Below are positions 1-7,619 of a DNA stretch of 64,000 nt, in pieces (positions within the stretch are counted from its first letter, which is position 1; the number at the start of each line of letters is the position of its first letter). The DNA comes from Streptomyces sp. CB02923 (GTDB lineage Bacteria > Actinomycetota > Actinomycetes > Streptomycetales > Streptomycetaceae). The notes under the pieces are model-generated. The model saw nothing but the letters and a program-made list of their open reading frames with translations, searched no databases and was not told where the DNA came from. The stretch covers positions 21,147 through 85,146 of the forward strand of contig NZ_LWKZ01000006.1 in NCBI RefSeq assembly GCF_001905005.1, written 5' to 3'. The position numbers were made by a program, and so were the translations under genes.

Positions 1-18
1 GCCTGTGAGGCATTGACG

Positions 19-222
19 ATGCACGACTATCAGTGGCAGAAGTCCTCGTACAGCAACGAGGGCGTGAACTGCGTGAACATCGCCGCTGCGCCCGACGGCA
101 CCGCGCGTCTGCGGGAGAGCGATGATCCGCAGGTGATCCTCGCGACCACCCCCGACGGCCTGGCCGCGTTCCTGGCCGCGATCAAAGGGCACGGGGCGCG
201 GTCGCCCGTACGTAACCGCTGA
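19..222 (+). CDS. DUF397 domain protein
   Basis: A 67-residue protein (from ATG 19) with the hallmarks of the actinobacterial DUF397 family: an N-terminal W-x-K-S-S-Y-S segment, then C-V-N/A-V-type beta strand, and a late D-x-P-x-V motif with a hydrophobic C-terminal helix. These small proteins usually lie just downstream of an XRE-type helix-turn-helix regulator and are thought to act with it; the regulator would lie left of the window, and a TGA at 6-8 may be its stop. The start at 19 is preferred over TTG 13 because GTGAGG at 5-10 is a plausible ribosome site. Exact function unknown. Confidence 0.8.
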   Translation: MHDYQWQKSSYSNEGVNCVNIAAAPDGTARLRESDDPQVILATTPDGLAAFLAAIKGHGARSPVRNR

Positions 223-371
223 GCACGCGCGGGGAGCCGGCGGGCCGGACCCCGGCCGCCGGACCCCACGTCGCCTTCGGCGCGCGAGCGCGCCTCAGCA
301 TGCCTCGTCCTTGGCGTGGGCAGGGCAAAAACTTCGGCACTCGCGCGGTCGGCCCCGGTACCGTCGGTTTC

Positions 372-1112
372 ATGACCATCGACGCCGTCCTCTGGGACGT
401 GGACGACACCCTCTTCGACTACACCGGCTCGGACCGGGTGGGGGCGCTGCGCCACATCGAGGCCGAAGGGCTGCTTGGTGGGTACTCGGACGCGGAGTGT
501 GCGCTCGGGCGGTGGCGGGAGTGTATGGAGGCCGCCTTCGCGCGGTTCCTCGCGGGGGAGGTGGGGTTCATGGAGCATCGTAGGGAGCGGGCTCGGTCCT
601 TCCTGGGGGAGGCGCTGAGTGATGACGAGGCGGATGCCTGGTTCGGGCGGTATGTGGCGCTGTACGAGGCGGCCTGGACGTTGTTTCCGGATTCCGAGCA
701 GGCGCTGACGGACCTGGCGCCGCTGGCCCGGCAGGGCGTGCTGTCGAACTCGTCCGTCCGTAATCAGGAGCGCAAGCTGCGGGCGCTCGGCATACGCGAT
801 CACTTCGAGGTGGTGTTGTGCGCCGACGAGGTGGGGCACGCCAAGCCGGCGGCGGAGGCGTTCCGGGCCGCCTGTGACGCGCTGGGGCTGGAGCCGGACC
901 GTGTCGTGTACGTCGGTGACAAGCTGGACGTGGACGCGATCGGCGCGCGCGATGCCGGGCTGGGTGCCGTGTGGGTGGACCGGGCCGGCGCGGAGGCGGA
1001 GGTGACGGCGGGGGACGTGCCGGACGGGGTGACGCGGATCGGGGGGCTCGGTGAGCTGCCGGGGCTGGTGCGCGGCCTTATCGGTTTTGGAGCGTCGTCC
1101 ACCTTCGGGTAA
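372..1112 (+). CDS. HAD-superfamily hydrolase (phosphatase-like)
   Basis: A 246-residue haloacid dehalogenase family protein. Motif I is the N-terminal D-V-D-D-T-L-F-D (nucleophile and acid/base Asp), motif II is L-S-N-S-S at mid-protein, and motif III/IV is the K-P followed by V-Y-V-G-D-K-L-D-V-D metal-binding stretch. Family members are mostly small-molecule phosphatases; the substrate cannot be read from sequence. The frame is open upstream to 300, but ATG 372 places motif I at the normal distance. There is no Shine-Dalgarno; a TACCGT -10-like box at 359-364 lies 7 nt upstream, so the message may be leaderless. Stands alone before the tRNA cluster. Confidence 0.85.
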   Translation: MTIDAVLWDVDDTLFDYTGSDRVGALRHIEAEGLLGGYSDAECALGRWRECMEAAFARFLAGEVGFMEHRRERARSFLGEALSDDEADAWFGRYVALYEAAWTLFPDSEQALTDLAPLARQGVLSNSSVRNQERKLRALGIRDHFEVVLCADEVGHAKPAAEAFRAACDALGLEPDRVVYVGDKLDVDAIGARDAGLGAVWVDRAGAEAEVTAGDVPDGVTRIGGLGELPGLVRGLIGFGASSTFG

Positions 1113-1199
1113 TGTTCTTTCTGCGCCGCCCGAGAGGGCCGAAAGGCCGGGCCGGGAAGCGCAAGCCGAACAAAACTCCCCCAGGGGGTTGCGTCACGG

Positions 1200-1271
1200 T
1201 GGGCTATGGTGTAATTGGCAGCACGACTGATTCTGGTTCAGTTAGTCTAGGTTCGAGTCCTGGTAGCCCAG
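1200..1271 (+). tRNA. tRNA-Gln (CUG), copy 1
   Basis: A 72-nt cloverleaf: acceptor TGGGCTA (1200-1206) pairs with TAGCCCA, discriminator G at 1271, anticodon stem ACTGA/TCAGT, loop TTCTGGT with anticodon CTG at 1233-1235, and a GGTTCGAGTCC T arm. CCA is not encoded. First of five tRNA genes ending at 1718. Confidence 0.95.
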
Positions 1272-1311
1272 CAAGAGATCTTCCGAAGGTCTCTTGATCA
1301 TGCAGTACCAG

Positions 1312-1384
1312 GCCCCCGTTGTGTAGCGGCCTAGCACGCCGCCCTCTCAAGGCGGTAGCGCCGGTTCGAATCCGGTCGGGGGTA
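1312..1384 (+). tRNA. tRNA-Glu (CUC), copy 1
   Basis: A 73-nt cloverleaf: acceptor GCCCCCG pairs with CGGGGGT (1377-1383), discriminator A at 1384, anticodon stem CCGCC/GGCGG, anticodon CTC at 1346-1348, T loop GGTTCGAATCC. CCA is not encoded. Identical to the copies at 1448 and 1646. Confidence 0.95.
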
Positions 1385-1447
1385 CAGATCCTTTCTCACC
1401 GTCACCTCCGGGTCGCTCCCGGATGCGACGACGCAAGGATCGCTAGG

Positions 1448-1520
1448 GCCCCCGTTGTGTAGCGGCCTAGCACGCCGCCCTCTCAAGGCGGTAGCGCCGG
1501 TTCGAATCCGGTCGGGGGTA
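1448..1520 (+). tRNA. tRNA-Glu (CUC), copy 2
   Basis: Identical over its 73 nt to the Glu tRNA at 1312-1384, with anticodon CTC at 1482-1484. It is separated from that copy by 63 bp of unrelated spacer, so the duplication covers only the tRNA and not its flanks. Confidence 0.95.
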
Positions 1521-1536
1521 CTGGTCTAAACCACCA

Positions 1537-1608
1537 TGGGCTATGGTGTAATTGGCAGCACGAGTGATTCTGGTTCATTTAGTCTAGGTTCGAGTCCTGG
1601 TAGCCCAG
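1537..1608 (+). tRNA. tRNA-Gln (CUG), copy 2 (anticodon-stem variant)
   Basis: A 72-nt tRNA nearly identical to the Gln gene at 1200-1271, anticodon CTG at 1570-1572. It differs in the anticodon stem: AGTGA pairs with TCATT instead of ACTGA with TCAGT, leaving one G-U pair. The paired changes keep the helix, so it is probably functional. Confidence 0.93.
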
Positions 1609-1645
1609 CGCGAAACCGCAGGTCAGACTGTGGTTCTGCAAGCTA

Positions 1646-1718
1646 GCCCCCGTTGTGTAGCGGCCTAGCACGCCGCCCTCTCAAGGCGGTAGCGCCGGTT
1701 CGAATCCGGTCGGGGGTA
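1646..1718 (+). tRNA. tRNA-Glu (CUC), copy 3
   Basis: Third identical 73-nt Glu tRNA, anticodon CTC at 1680-1682. It closes the tRNA cluster and is followed within 13 bp by a strong intrinsic terminator, which suggests the cluster may be read as one or more short transcripts ending here. Confidence 0.95.
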
Positions 1719-1730
1719 CGCAATGAAGAG

Positions 1731-1759
1731 GCCCTTCCCGGTCAGGGAAGGGCTTTTTT
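1731..1759 (+). terminator. Intrinsic terminator of the tRNA cluster
   Basis: A perfect 9-bp stem, GCCCTTCCC (1731-1739) with GGGAAGGGC (1745-1753), a 5-nt loop, and a run of six T at 1754-1759. This is a classic rho-independent terminator placed right after the last tRNA. Confidence 0.9.
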
Positions 1760-1795
1760 GTATGAAGGGGACGGGTGTCCCCCGCGGGCCGGGAA

Positions 1796-2443
1796 TCAGG
1801 CGTCGCCCCTGAAGCGGCGGTGGGATTCCTCCGTCTCCGCGAGCCGCCGCAGGCTCAGCAGTACCGGTTCGAGCAGTACGGTCAGCGCCACCGCGGCCTC
1901 CACCTGCTCGGCGGGCGTCTCGTACTCCTCCACCAAATCCAGGTCGGCGACGGCCAGTTCACCGGCGATCCGGCCGTACGGCAGCACGTCCTCGACGGTG
2001 TGCGGGTAGCCGAGCCGGGCGAGTGCGGCCAGGGCGTTCACCAGCATCCCGTACGCGGGGGAGGCGGCGCCCTGCTCCGCTCCGTACCGCCAGCCCAGGC
2101 GGTGGAGAAGTTCGTCCGCTGTCCGGCGTGCGGCGGCGGCCTCCGGGGTCTCCTCCGCGGGTGCGGGGCCGTGCGGCAGGGCCCACACGGCCGCTCCGAG
2201 GCGCATGTGGTGATCCAGCGACTCGTCCTCGACCGCGGCCAGCACCTCGCGCGCGGTGGCCACCGGCATCTTCCCGACCTGGACCAGCGCCCGCACCAGG
2301 CGCAGCCGGCGCAGGTGGGCGTCACTGTATTCGGCGGTCGTGGTGGTGACCCGCTCGCCGGGCGGGAGCAGCCGCTCCCGGAGGTAGTACTTGATCGTGG
2401 CGGTGGGTACCCCGCTGCGTCCGCTCAGTTCCGCCAGTCGCAT
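1796..2443 (-). CDS. MerR-family transcriptional regulator
   Basis: A 215-residue regulator. The N-terminal 70 residues are a MerR winged helix: M-R-L-A-E-L-S-G-R-S-G-V-P-x-x-T-I-K-Y-Y-L-R-E, followed by Y-x-x-x-H-L-R-R-L. The rest is a helical effector domain without obvious metal-binding cysteines, so an organic ligand or antibiotic is more likely than a metal. It is divergent from the DUF4188 gene at 2537, with a shared 93-bp spacer that carries three copies of a CTATCCA half-site (see 2472-2512). The gene probably controls itself and that neighbour. Confidence 0.88.
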   Translation of the reverse strand: MRLAELSGRSGVPTATIKYYLRERLLPPGERVTTTTAEYSDAHLRRLRLVRALVQVGKMPVATAREVLAAVEDESLDHHMRLGAAVWALPHGPAPAEETPEAAAARRTADELLHRLGWRYGAEQGAASPAYGMLVNALAALARLGYPHTVEDVLPYGRIAGELAVADLDLVEEYETPAEQVEAAVALTVLLEPVLLSLRRLAETEESHRRFRGDA

Positions 2444-2471
2444 CCCGCTTGCGCCCTTCTTTGGAGAGTGC

Positions 2472-2512
2472 CACTATCCAAGCATGGCTCGTATGGATAG
2501 TGACGCTATCCA
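2472..2512. promoter_or_regulatory. Three-half-site operator between merR-like gene and DUF4188 gene
   Basis: CACTATCCA (2472-2480) and TGGATAGTG (2494-2502) form a perfect 9-bp inverted repeat with a 13-bp spacer. TGGATAG (2494-2500) pairs again with CTATCCA (2506-2512) across 5 bp. The three half-sites lie midway between the divergent starts. The likely ligand is the MerR-family protein at 1796-2443; this is inferred from position and symmetry. Confidence 0.75.
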
Positions 2513-2536
2513 AGATTCGGGAGGCAGGGGATCGTC

Positions 2537-3034
2537 ATGGGGGACAGGGTCGTGCAGGGGCGCATGGCGGCGGACGCCGACGGGGAAGTGGTCGTCTTCA
2601 TGATCGGGATGCGCATCAACCGGCTCCGGGCGGTGCGCAGTTGGCTGCCGGTGGCGCGCGCGATGCCGCGGATGCTCAAAGAGCTGGCGCGTGAGCCGGG
2701 CGCGGGGCTGCTCGGCTTCCAGCTGGTGAACGGTGGGCCGCGCGTCTTCACCGTCGTCCAATACTGGGAGTCGCGGGAGAAGTTGTACGCCTACGCGTCG
2801 GACCCGGACAAGGAGCACCGCCCCGCGTGGGCGGCGTTCAACCGCCGCGCGCGGGACGGCAAGGGAAGTGTCGGGATCTGGCACGAGACGTACGTCGTCC
2901 CGGCCGGTGCGTACACGACGCTGTACAACTGTATGCCGCCCACCGGGCTCGGTGCCGCGCACGGCGTCGTCGCGCTCGGCCGGCGCGGCGCCGAGCGGGA
3001 CGTGCCCGTGAGCGCGGCGCAGAACGCGGCGTAG
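2537..3034 (+). CDS. DUF4188 domain protein (putative monooxygenase-like)
   Basis: A 165-residue protein resembling the DUF4188 family, which has a dimeric alpha/beta-barrel-like fold related to antibiotic-biosynthesis monooxygenases. Visible features are V-F-M-I-G-M-R-I-N near residue 23, a Q-Y-W-x-S-x-E-x-L-x-x-Y-A segment, a H-x-x-x-W-x-x-F stretch and a conserved W-H-E-T-Y-V-V motif. No cofactor motif is visible, and the reaction is unknown. Divergent from a MerR-type regulator and probably induced through it; such pairs are often stress or drug responsive, but the effector is not evident here. Confidence 0.75.
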   Translation: MGDRVVQGRMAADADGEVVVFMIGMRINRLRAVRSWLPVARAMPRMLKELAREPGAGLLGFQLVNGGPRVFTVVQYWESREKLYAYASDPDKEHRPAWAAFNRRARDGKGSVGIWHETYVVPAGAYTTLYNCMPPTGLGAAHGVVALGRRGAERDVPVSAAQNAA

Positions 3035-3044
3035 GCGGTACGGC

Positions 3045-3093
3045 CGACCGGCCGGTGCGGGCGTCGGCCGCCGCACCGGCCGGTCGTTCGTTT
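3045..3093. terminator. Strong hairpin terminator between convergent genes
   Basis: A perfect 16-bp stem, 3045-3060 with 3071-3086, 10-nt loop, followed by TTCGTTT. It separates the DUF4188 gene from the convergent ndgR and could serve both. It is followed at 3096-3119 by three copies of the octamer AGCAGGTC, the last of which reaches the ndgR stop codon. Confidence 0.8.
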
Positions 3094-3116
3094 CAGCAGG
3101 TCAGCAGGTCAGCAGG

Positions 3117-3833
3117 TCAGCCCGTACGGCGCAGTGCCTCGCTGAGCCGGGCGGCCGCGTCGATGACCGCCTGGGCGTGCATCCGGCCCGGGTGGCGGGT
3201 CAGCCGCTCGATCGGTCCGGAGACCGAGACGGCGGCGACCACGCGGTTCGAGGGGCCGCGTACGGGGGCGGAGACCGACGCCACGCCCGGCTCCCGCTCG
3301 CCGATCGACTGGGCCCAGCCCCGGCGCCGTACGCCGGACAGCGCGGTGGCGGTGAAGCGCGCGCCCTGGAGGCCGCGGTGCAGCCGCTCCGGCTCCTCCC
3401 AGGCCATCAGGATCTGGGCGGCCGAGCCGGCCTTCATGGGGAGCGTGGAGCCGACCGGGACGGTGTCCCGCAGTCCGGACAGCCGTTCCGCCGCGGCCAC
3501 GCAGATCCGCATGTCGCCCTGACGCCGGTAGAGCTGCGCGCTCTCGCCGGTCACGTCGCGCAGGTGGGTGAGCACCGGTCCGGCCGTGGCCAGCAGGCGG
3601 TCCTCGCCGGCCGCCGCGGCCAGTTCCGACAGCCGCGGGCCGAGGATGAACCGGCCCTGCATGTCCCTCGCCACCATCCGGTGGTGTTCCAGTGCCACGG
3701 CCAGCCGGTGTGCCGTGGGTCGTGCGAGCCCGGTCGCCGTGACCAGCCCGGCGAGGGTGGCCGGACCGGACTCCAGAGCGCTCAGTACCAGAGCTGCCTT
3801 GTCGAGAACGCCGACGCCGCTAGAGTTGTCCAT
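3117..3833 (-). CDS. ndgR: IclR-family regulator NdgR
   Basis: A 238-residue IclR-type regulator: an N-terminal winged helix (residues 5-65, with G-L-A-R-P-T-A-H-R-L recognition helix) and a C-terminal ligand-binding domain (G-E-S-A-Q-L-Y-R, S-x-x-x-P-V-G-S-T-L-P-M-K-A-G-S-A-A). It is divergent from leuCD, the arrangement of Streptomyces NdgR, which controls leucine biosynthesis and other amino-acid genes and affects antibiotic production. ATG 3833 is chosen because it gives the family length; the frame is open further upstream only by chance. A palindrome 13 bp upstream of the start is the likely autoregulatory site. Confidence 0.92.
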   Translation of the reverse strand: MDNSSGVGVLDKAALVLSALESGPATLAGLVTATGLARPTAHRLAVALEHHRMVARDMQGRFILGPRLSELAAAAGEDRLLATAGPVLTHLRDVTGESAQLYRRQGDMRICVAAAERLSGLRDTVPVGSTLPMKAGSAAQILMAWEEPERLHRGLQGARFTATALSGVRRRGWAQSIGEREPGVASVSAPVRGPSNRVVAAVSVSGPIERLTRHPGRMHAQAVIDAAARLSEALRRTG

Positions 3834-3845
3834 GCAACGATACTC

Positions 3846-3866
3846 GCGTCTCACAGTGTGAAACGC
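3846..3866. promoter_or_regulatory. Palindromic operator between ndgR and leuC (likely NdgR site)
   Basis: A 21-bp near-perfect dyad centred on 3856: GCGTCTCACA, one central base, TGTGAAACGC; only one position is mismatched. It lies just upstream of ndgR in the 172-bp divergent spacer with leuC, matching the position expected for an IclR-family dimer that controls both sides. The binding protein is inferred. Confidence 0.75.
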
Positions 3867-4005
3867 AAGTTCAATTTTCCGAGGAAGCCGCCAATCTGTA
3901 GTGACGGCCCCCGACCAGGGCCCGGCAGGACGTCCGGAACCGGGGGGCGGACGCTGCGCACACAGTCGAGTTGGGCCGGCAGTGCGGCCGGCCGGAGGGA
4001 AAGCG

Positions 4006-5442
4006 ATGGGACGGACACTCGCGGAGAAGGTCTGGGACGACCACGTCGTCCGGCGCGCGGAAGGCGAGCCCGACCTCCTCTTCATCGACCTGCACCTGCT
4101 GCACGAGGTGACCAGCCCGCAGGCGTTCGACGGCCTGCGCAAGGCCGGCCGGCAGGTGCGGCGGACCGACCTCACCATCGCCACCGAGGACCACAACACC
4201 CCCACCCTCGACATCGACAAGCCCATCGCCGACCCCGTCTCCCGCACCCAGCTGGAGACCCTGCGCAAGAACTGCGCGGAGTTCGGCGTCCGGCTGCACC
4301 CGCTGGGCGACGTCGAGCAGGGAGTCGTCCACGTAGTGGGACCGCAGTTGGGACTGACCCAGCCGGGCACCACCGTGGTCTGCGGCGACAGCCACACCTC
4401 CACCCACGGCGCCTTCGGCGCGCTGGCCTTCGGCATCGGCACCAGCCAGGTCGAACACGTGCTGGCCACCCAGACGCTGCCGATGGCGCCCTTCCGGACC
4501 ATGGCCGTCACCGTCGAGGGCGAGCTGCCCGACGGCGTCACCGCCAAGGACCTGATCCTCGCCGTCATCGCCCGGATCGGCACCGGCGGCGGCCAGGGCT
4601 ACGTCATCGAGTACCGCGGCCCGGCCATCGAGAAGCTCTCGATGGAGTCCCGGATGACCATCTGCAACATGTCCATCGAGGCGGGGGCCCGAGCGGGCAT
4701 GATCGCCCCCGACGCGACCACCTTCGCCTACCTCCAGGGCCGCGACCACGCCCCCCAGGGGGCCGACTGGGACGCCGCCGTCGCGTACTGGAAGACCCTG
4801 CGCACCGACGACGACGCGGTCTTCGACCACGAGGTCGTCGTCGACGCCTCCGAGCTGGCCCCGTTCGTCACCTGGGGCACCAATCCGGGCCAGGGCGCAC
4901 CGCTTTCGGCGGCCGTCCCCGACCCCGCTTCGTACGAAGACGCATCGGAGCGCTTCGCCGCCGAAAAGGCCCTGGAATACATGGGGTTGACGGCGGGTCA
5001 GCCACTGCGCGACATCCGTGTGGACACCGTCTTCGTAGGTTCGTGCACCAACGGGCGGATCGAGGATCTGCGCTCCGCGGCCGAGGTCGTACGGGGCCGC
5101 CGGGTCGCCGAAAACGTCCGGATGCTCGTCGTACCGGGCTCCGTGCGGGTCTCCCTCCAGGCGGTCGCGGAGGGCCTCGACAAGGTCTTCACCCAGGCCG
5201 GCGCCGAGTGGCGGCACGCCGGCTGCTCGATGTGCCTGGGCATGAACCCGGACCAGCTGGCGCCCGGCGAGCGCTCCGCGTCCACCTCCAACCGCAATTT
5301 CGAGGGACGGCAGGGCAAGGGCGGCCGCACCCACCTGGTCTCGCCCCAGGTTGCCGCCGCAACGGCGGTTCTCGGCCATCTGGCATCGCCGGCCGACCTG
5401 TCCGGCGCCGACACCGACGTACGCACGCCCGCGGGAGTCTGA
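4006..5442 (+). CDS. leuC: 3-isopropylmalate dehydratase large subunit
   Basis: LeuC, the [4Fe-4S] subunit that isomerises 2-isopropylmalate to 3-isopropylmalate in leucine synthesis. The 478-residue length fits the family. Aconitase signatures are present: D-H-N-T-P-T near residue 66, [13 protein letters not shown], and cluster cysteines in V-G-S-C-T-N-G-R and [12 protein letters not shown] 4006 follows a GGAGGGA ribosome site and gives the correct N-terminus (M-G-R-T-L-A-E-K-V); the frame is open back to 3901. It forms an operon with leuD, 6 bp downstream, and is probably controlled by NdgR. Confidence 0.97.
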   Translation: MGRTLAEKVWDDHVVRRAEGEPDLLFIDLHLLHEVTSPQAFDGLRKAGRQVRRTDLTIATEDHNTPTLDIDKPIADPVSRTQLETLRKNCAEFGVRLHPLGDVEQGVVHVVGPQLGLTQPGTTVVCGDSHTSTHGAFGALAFGIGTSQVEHVLATQTLPMAPFRTMAVTVEGELPDGVTAKDLILAVIARIGTGGGQGYVIEYRGPAIEKLSMESRMTICNMSIEAGARAGMIAPDATTFAYLQGRDHAPQGADWDAAVAYWKTLRTDDDAVFDHEVVVDASELAPFVTWGTNPGQGAPLSAAVPDPASYEDASERFAAEKALEYMGLTAGQPLRDIRVDTVFVGSCTNGRIEDLRSAAEVVRGRRVAENVRMLVVPGSVRVSLQAVAEGLDKVFTQAGAEWRHAGCSMCLGMNPDQLAPGERSASTSNRNFEGRQGKGGRTHLVSPQVAAATAVLGHLASPADLSGADTDVRTPAGV

Positions 5443-5448
5443 ACCACC

Positions 5449-6042
5449 ATGGAAGCCTTCATCACGCACACCGGCCGGGCCGTGCCGCTGCGCCGCAGCA
5501 ATGTCGACACCGACCAGATCATCCCGGCCCACTGGCTCAAGAAGGTCACCCGCGACGGCTTCGAGGACGGGCTCTTCGAGGCCTGGCGCAAGGATCCGGG
5601 GTTCGTCCTGAACCAGGACGTCCACCGGGGGGCGACCGTCCTGGTGGCCGGACCCGACTTCGGCACCGGCTCCTCGCGCGAGCACGCGGTGTGGGCCCTG
5701 CAGAACTTCGGCTTCAAAGCCGTCATCTCCTCGCGTTTCGCCGACATCTTCCGGGGCAACTCGCTGAAGAACGGACTGCTGACCGTCGTGCTGCCGCAGG
5801 AGACCGTCGAGGCGCTGCAGCAGCTCGCCGAGGCGGACCCGGCGGCGGAGGTCACCGTCGACCTGGTCGGCCGGCAGGTCCGGGCACCGGGCATCACCGC
5901 AGGATTCGAGCTGGACGAGAACGCACGTTGGCGGCTGCTGGAGGGACTGGACGACATCAGCCTCACTCTTCGGGAGGAGGAGGCCATCGCCGGGTACGAG
6001 GCGAACAGGCCGTCGTTCAAGCCGCGTACGGTAGTAGTCTGA
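5449..6042 (+). CDS. leuD: 3-isopropylmalate dehydratase small subunit
   Basis: LeuD, the swivel-domain partner of LeuC, 197 residues as usual. Typical landmarks: [19 protein letters not shown] at the start, and the substrate-binding [14 protein letters not shown]. Only 6 bp separate it from leuC, so the two are co-transcribed and probably translationally coupled. Followed by a large hairpin at 6078-6111. Confidence 0.97.
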   Translation: MEAFITHTGRAVPLRRSNVDTDQIIPAHWLKKVTRDGFEDGLFEAWRKDPGFVLNQDVHRGATVLVAGPDFGTGSSREHAVWALQNFGFKAVISSRFADIFRGNSLKNGLLTVVLPQETVEALQQLAEADPAAEVTVDLVGRQVRAPGITAGFELDENARWRLLEGLDDISLTLREEEAIAGYEANRPSFKPRTVVV

Positions 6043-6077
6043 CCTCGGGTTTTTTGGCTCAAAGCCTTATTGCGTAC

Positions 6078-6111
6078 GATGCGCCCCTTGCTAGTTGGCA
6101 GGGGGCGCATC
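6078..6111. terminator. Hairpin after leuCD
   Basis: A 14-bp stem, 6078-6091 with 6098-6111, with one T-G wobble and a TAGTTG loop. There is no T-run behind it, so it would be the I-shaped terminator type common in actinobacteria. Confidence 0.6.
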
Positions 6112-6177
6112 GGCGTGTGAAGGCAGCCGTTGAGGCCCCGTGAAGCGACAACTCGCCGCAGATGGCACAATTAGCGC

Positions 6178-6423
6178 ATGGAACGCGACGACCAACTCGA
6201 GCTCTACGGTCTTGTCGCCGACCGACTCAAGGACGCACACACACGAGTGCGGACACTGCAAGTCCCGGAGGGCGTACGCATGGCGCTGACCCGGAAGCTG
6301 CTCGTCATCACGGCGGCGGCGAAACACGATCTGGCGGACGCGGCAAGGCGTCTGGAGTGGTTCATGAACGACCTCGACGAGGGTCGCTTTCCCGTAGACG
6401 TGCACGCCGACGGAACTCCGTGA
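6178..6423 (+). CDS. Conserved small protein between leuD and hupS
   Basis: An 81-residue, charged, mostly helical protein (start M-E-R-D-D-Q-L-E-L-Y-G-L-V-A-D-R-L-K) with no signal peptide or membrane segment. The same small gene sits between leuD and hupS in other Streptomyces as I recall, so it is real despite its size. Function unknown. No Shine-Dalgarno precedes ATG 6178; a CACAAT -10-like hexamer at 6166-6171 lies 6 nt upstream, so translation may be leaderless. Confidence 0.75.
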   Translation: MERDDQLELYGLVADRLKDAHTRVRTLQVPEGVRMALTRKLLVITAAAKHDLADAARRLEWFMNDLDEGRFPVDVHADGTP

Positions 6424-6468
6424 AGGTCGAGTTCGTTGCGGCACAAGGGTGATTAGCCCGTTTCGTGT

Positions 6469-6497
6469 TTGATTTGCGGTATATATCTGCCTAACGT
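6469..6497 (+). promoter_or_regulatory. Probable vegetative promoter of hupS
   Basis: TTGATT (6469-6474), a 17-bp spacer, and TAACGT (6492-6497) match the consensus of the main Streptomyces sigma factor. Transcription would start about 45 nt before the GTG at 6549. The A/T-rich TATATAT in the spacer stands out in this GC-rich DNA. Confidence 0.65.
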
Positions 6498-6548
6498 GCG
6501 AAAAGGCTTGAACACTTTCGTTCCAGCAATGTCTCCGAAGGGGAAGAC

Positions 6549-7271
6549 GTGAACAAGGCGCAGCTCGTAGAAGCCATTGCCGACAAGCTCGGCGGCCGTC
6601 AGAACGCCGCGGACGCGGTGGACGCGGTACTGGACGCAGTCGTCCGTGCAGTTGTCTCCGGCGACCGCGTATCGGTCACCGGATTCGGTTCGTTCGAGAA
6701 GGTGGACCGTCCGGCCCGCTACGCCCGCAACCCGCAGACGGGTGAGCGGGTACGGGTCAAGAAGACCTCGGTGCCGCGTTTCCGCGCGGGTCAGGGCTTC
6801 AAGGACCTGGTCAGCGGCTCGAAGAAGCTCCCGAAGAACGACGTGGCCGTGAAGAAGGCACCCAAGGGCAGCCTCTCGGGCGGTTCTTCCACCCGTACGA
6901 CGGCCAAGGCCGCCACCAAGAAGGCCACCGCCAAGAAGACCACGGCGAAGAAGGCGACGGCCACCGCCGCCAAGAAGGCCACCCCGGCGAAGAAGACCAC
7001 CGCCACGGCGAAGAAGGCGACGGCCACCGCCGCCAAGAAGGCCACCCCGGCCAAGAAGGCCACCGCCACGGCCAAGAAGGCGGCCGCCAAGAAGACCACG
7101 GCCACCGCCGCCAAGAAGGCCACCCCGGCCAAGAAGGCCACCGCCACCGCCAAGAAGGCGACGGCCAAGAAGACCGCGCCCGCGACCAAGGCGACGGCCA
7201 AGAAGGCCCCGGCCAAGAAGACCACGGCCCGCAAGACCACCGCCAAGAAGACCACCGCCCGCAAGCGGTAA
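6549..7271 (+). CDS. hupS: HU-family histone-like protein with Lys/Ala-rich tail
   Basis: Residues 1-95 are a bacterial HU DNA-binding domain ([11 protein letters not shown] start; G-F-G-S-F-E; R-x-x-R-N-P-Q-T-G arm). Residues 96-240 are a tail of K-K-A-T, P-A-K-K and T-A-K-K repeats like eukaryotic H1. This two-part layout is that of Streptomyces HupS, which compacts the nucleoid, above all in spores. The tail is encoded by imperfect DNA repeats (about 6900-7265), so its length should vary between strains. GTG 6549 follows AAGGGGAAG. A hairpin terminator follows at 7296. Confidence 0.95.
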   Translation: MNKAQLVEAIADKLGGRQNAADAVDAVLDAVVRAVVSGDRVSVTGFGSFEKVDRPARYARNPQTGERVRVKKTSVPRFRAGQGFKDLVSGSKKLPKNDVAVKKAPKGSLSGGSSTRTTAKAATKKATAKKTTAKKATATAAKKATPAKKTTATAKKATATAAKKATPAKKATATAKKAAAKKTTATAAKKATPAKKATATAKKATAKKTAPATKATAKKAPAKKTTARKTTAKKTTARKR

Positions 7272-7295
7272 TTCAGCAGCGGCGACGCCACGCGT

Positions 7296-7327
7296 CGGGC
7301 CGGACTCCCCTCGGGGAGCCCGGCCCG
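7296..7327. terminator. hupS terminator hairpin
   Basis: CGGGCCGG-A-CTCCCC (7296-7310) pairs with GGGGAG-C-CCGGCCCG (7313-7327) with one A/C mismatch and a 2-nt gap at the tip. A very stable hairpin without a T-run, 25 bp after the hupS stop. Confidence 0.7.
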
Positions 7328-7397
7328 CGGTGTGTCCCGCGCCGCTCACCCGGGTGCGGAGCGGCCCGGACGCCGTGTGCCGTCTAGGCTGGTGGCC

Positions 7398-7619
7398 ATG
7401 CAGGCCACCGCGTACACCTACGACGCCCAGACCCGTTCCGGCAGCGTGCTGCTCGACGACGGCACGCCGCTGCCCTTCGGCACGGCCGCCTTCGACGCGG
7501 GCGGCCTGCGGCTGCTGCGCCCCGGCCAGCGGGTCCGTATCGACGTCGAGGGCGAGGCCGGCACCGGCAAGGAGACGGACGGGCGCCGCATCGTGCTCGT
7601 CACCCTCCAGACGTTCTGA
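7398..7619 (+). CDS. Small cold-shock-like (OB-fold) protein
   Basis: A 73-residue protein whose pattern (Y-D-A-Q-T-R-S-G-S-V-L-L-D-D-G, then G-Q-R-V-R-I-D-V-E-G) resembles a short cold-shock-domain beta barrel, although the RNP1/RNP2 aromatic motifs are not clear. Function unknown. ATG 7398 has no Shine-Dalgarno but has TAGGCT at 7385-7390, exactly 7 nt upstream, so it may be leaderless. Its 3' end overlaps the convergent cofC by 20 bp. Confidence 0.7.
   Translation: MQATAYTYDAQTRSGSVLLDDGTPLPFGTAAFDAGGLRLLRPGQRVRIDVEGEAGTGKETDGRRIVLVTLQTF

Noticed and set aside
1200..1718. tRNA cluster as an integrative element attachment site
   Set aside because: No integrase, excisionase or direct repeat of a tRNA 3' end is visible beyond the tRNA copies themselves, which explain the duplication.
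3177..6143. A 988-codon plus-strand frame across ndgR and leuCD
   Set aside because: It overlaps three well-supported genes in another frame or strand and reads as Arg/Gly/Pro-rich noise.
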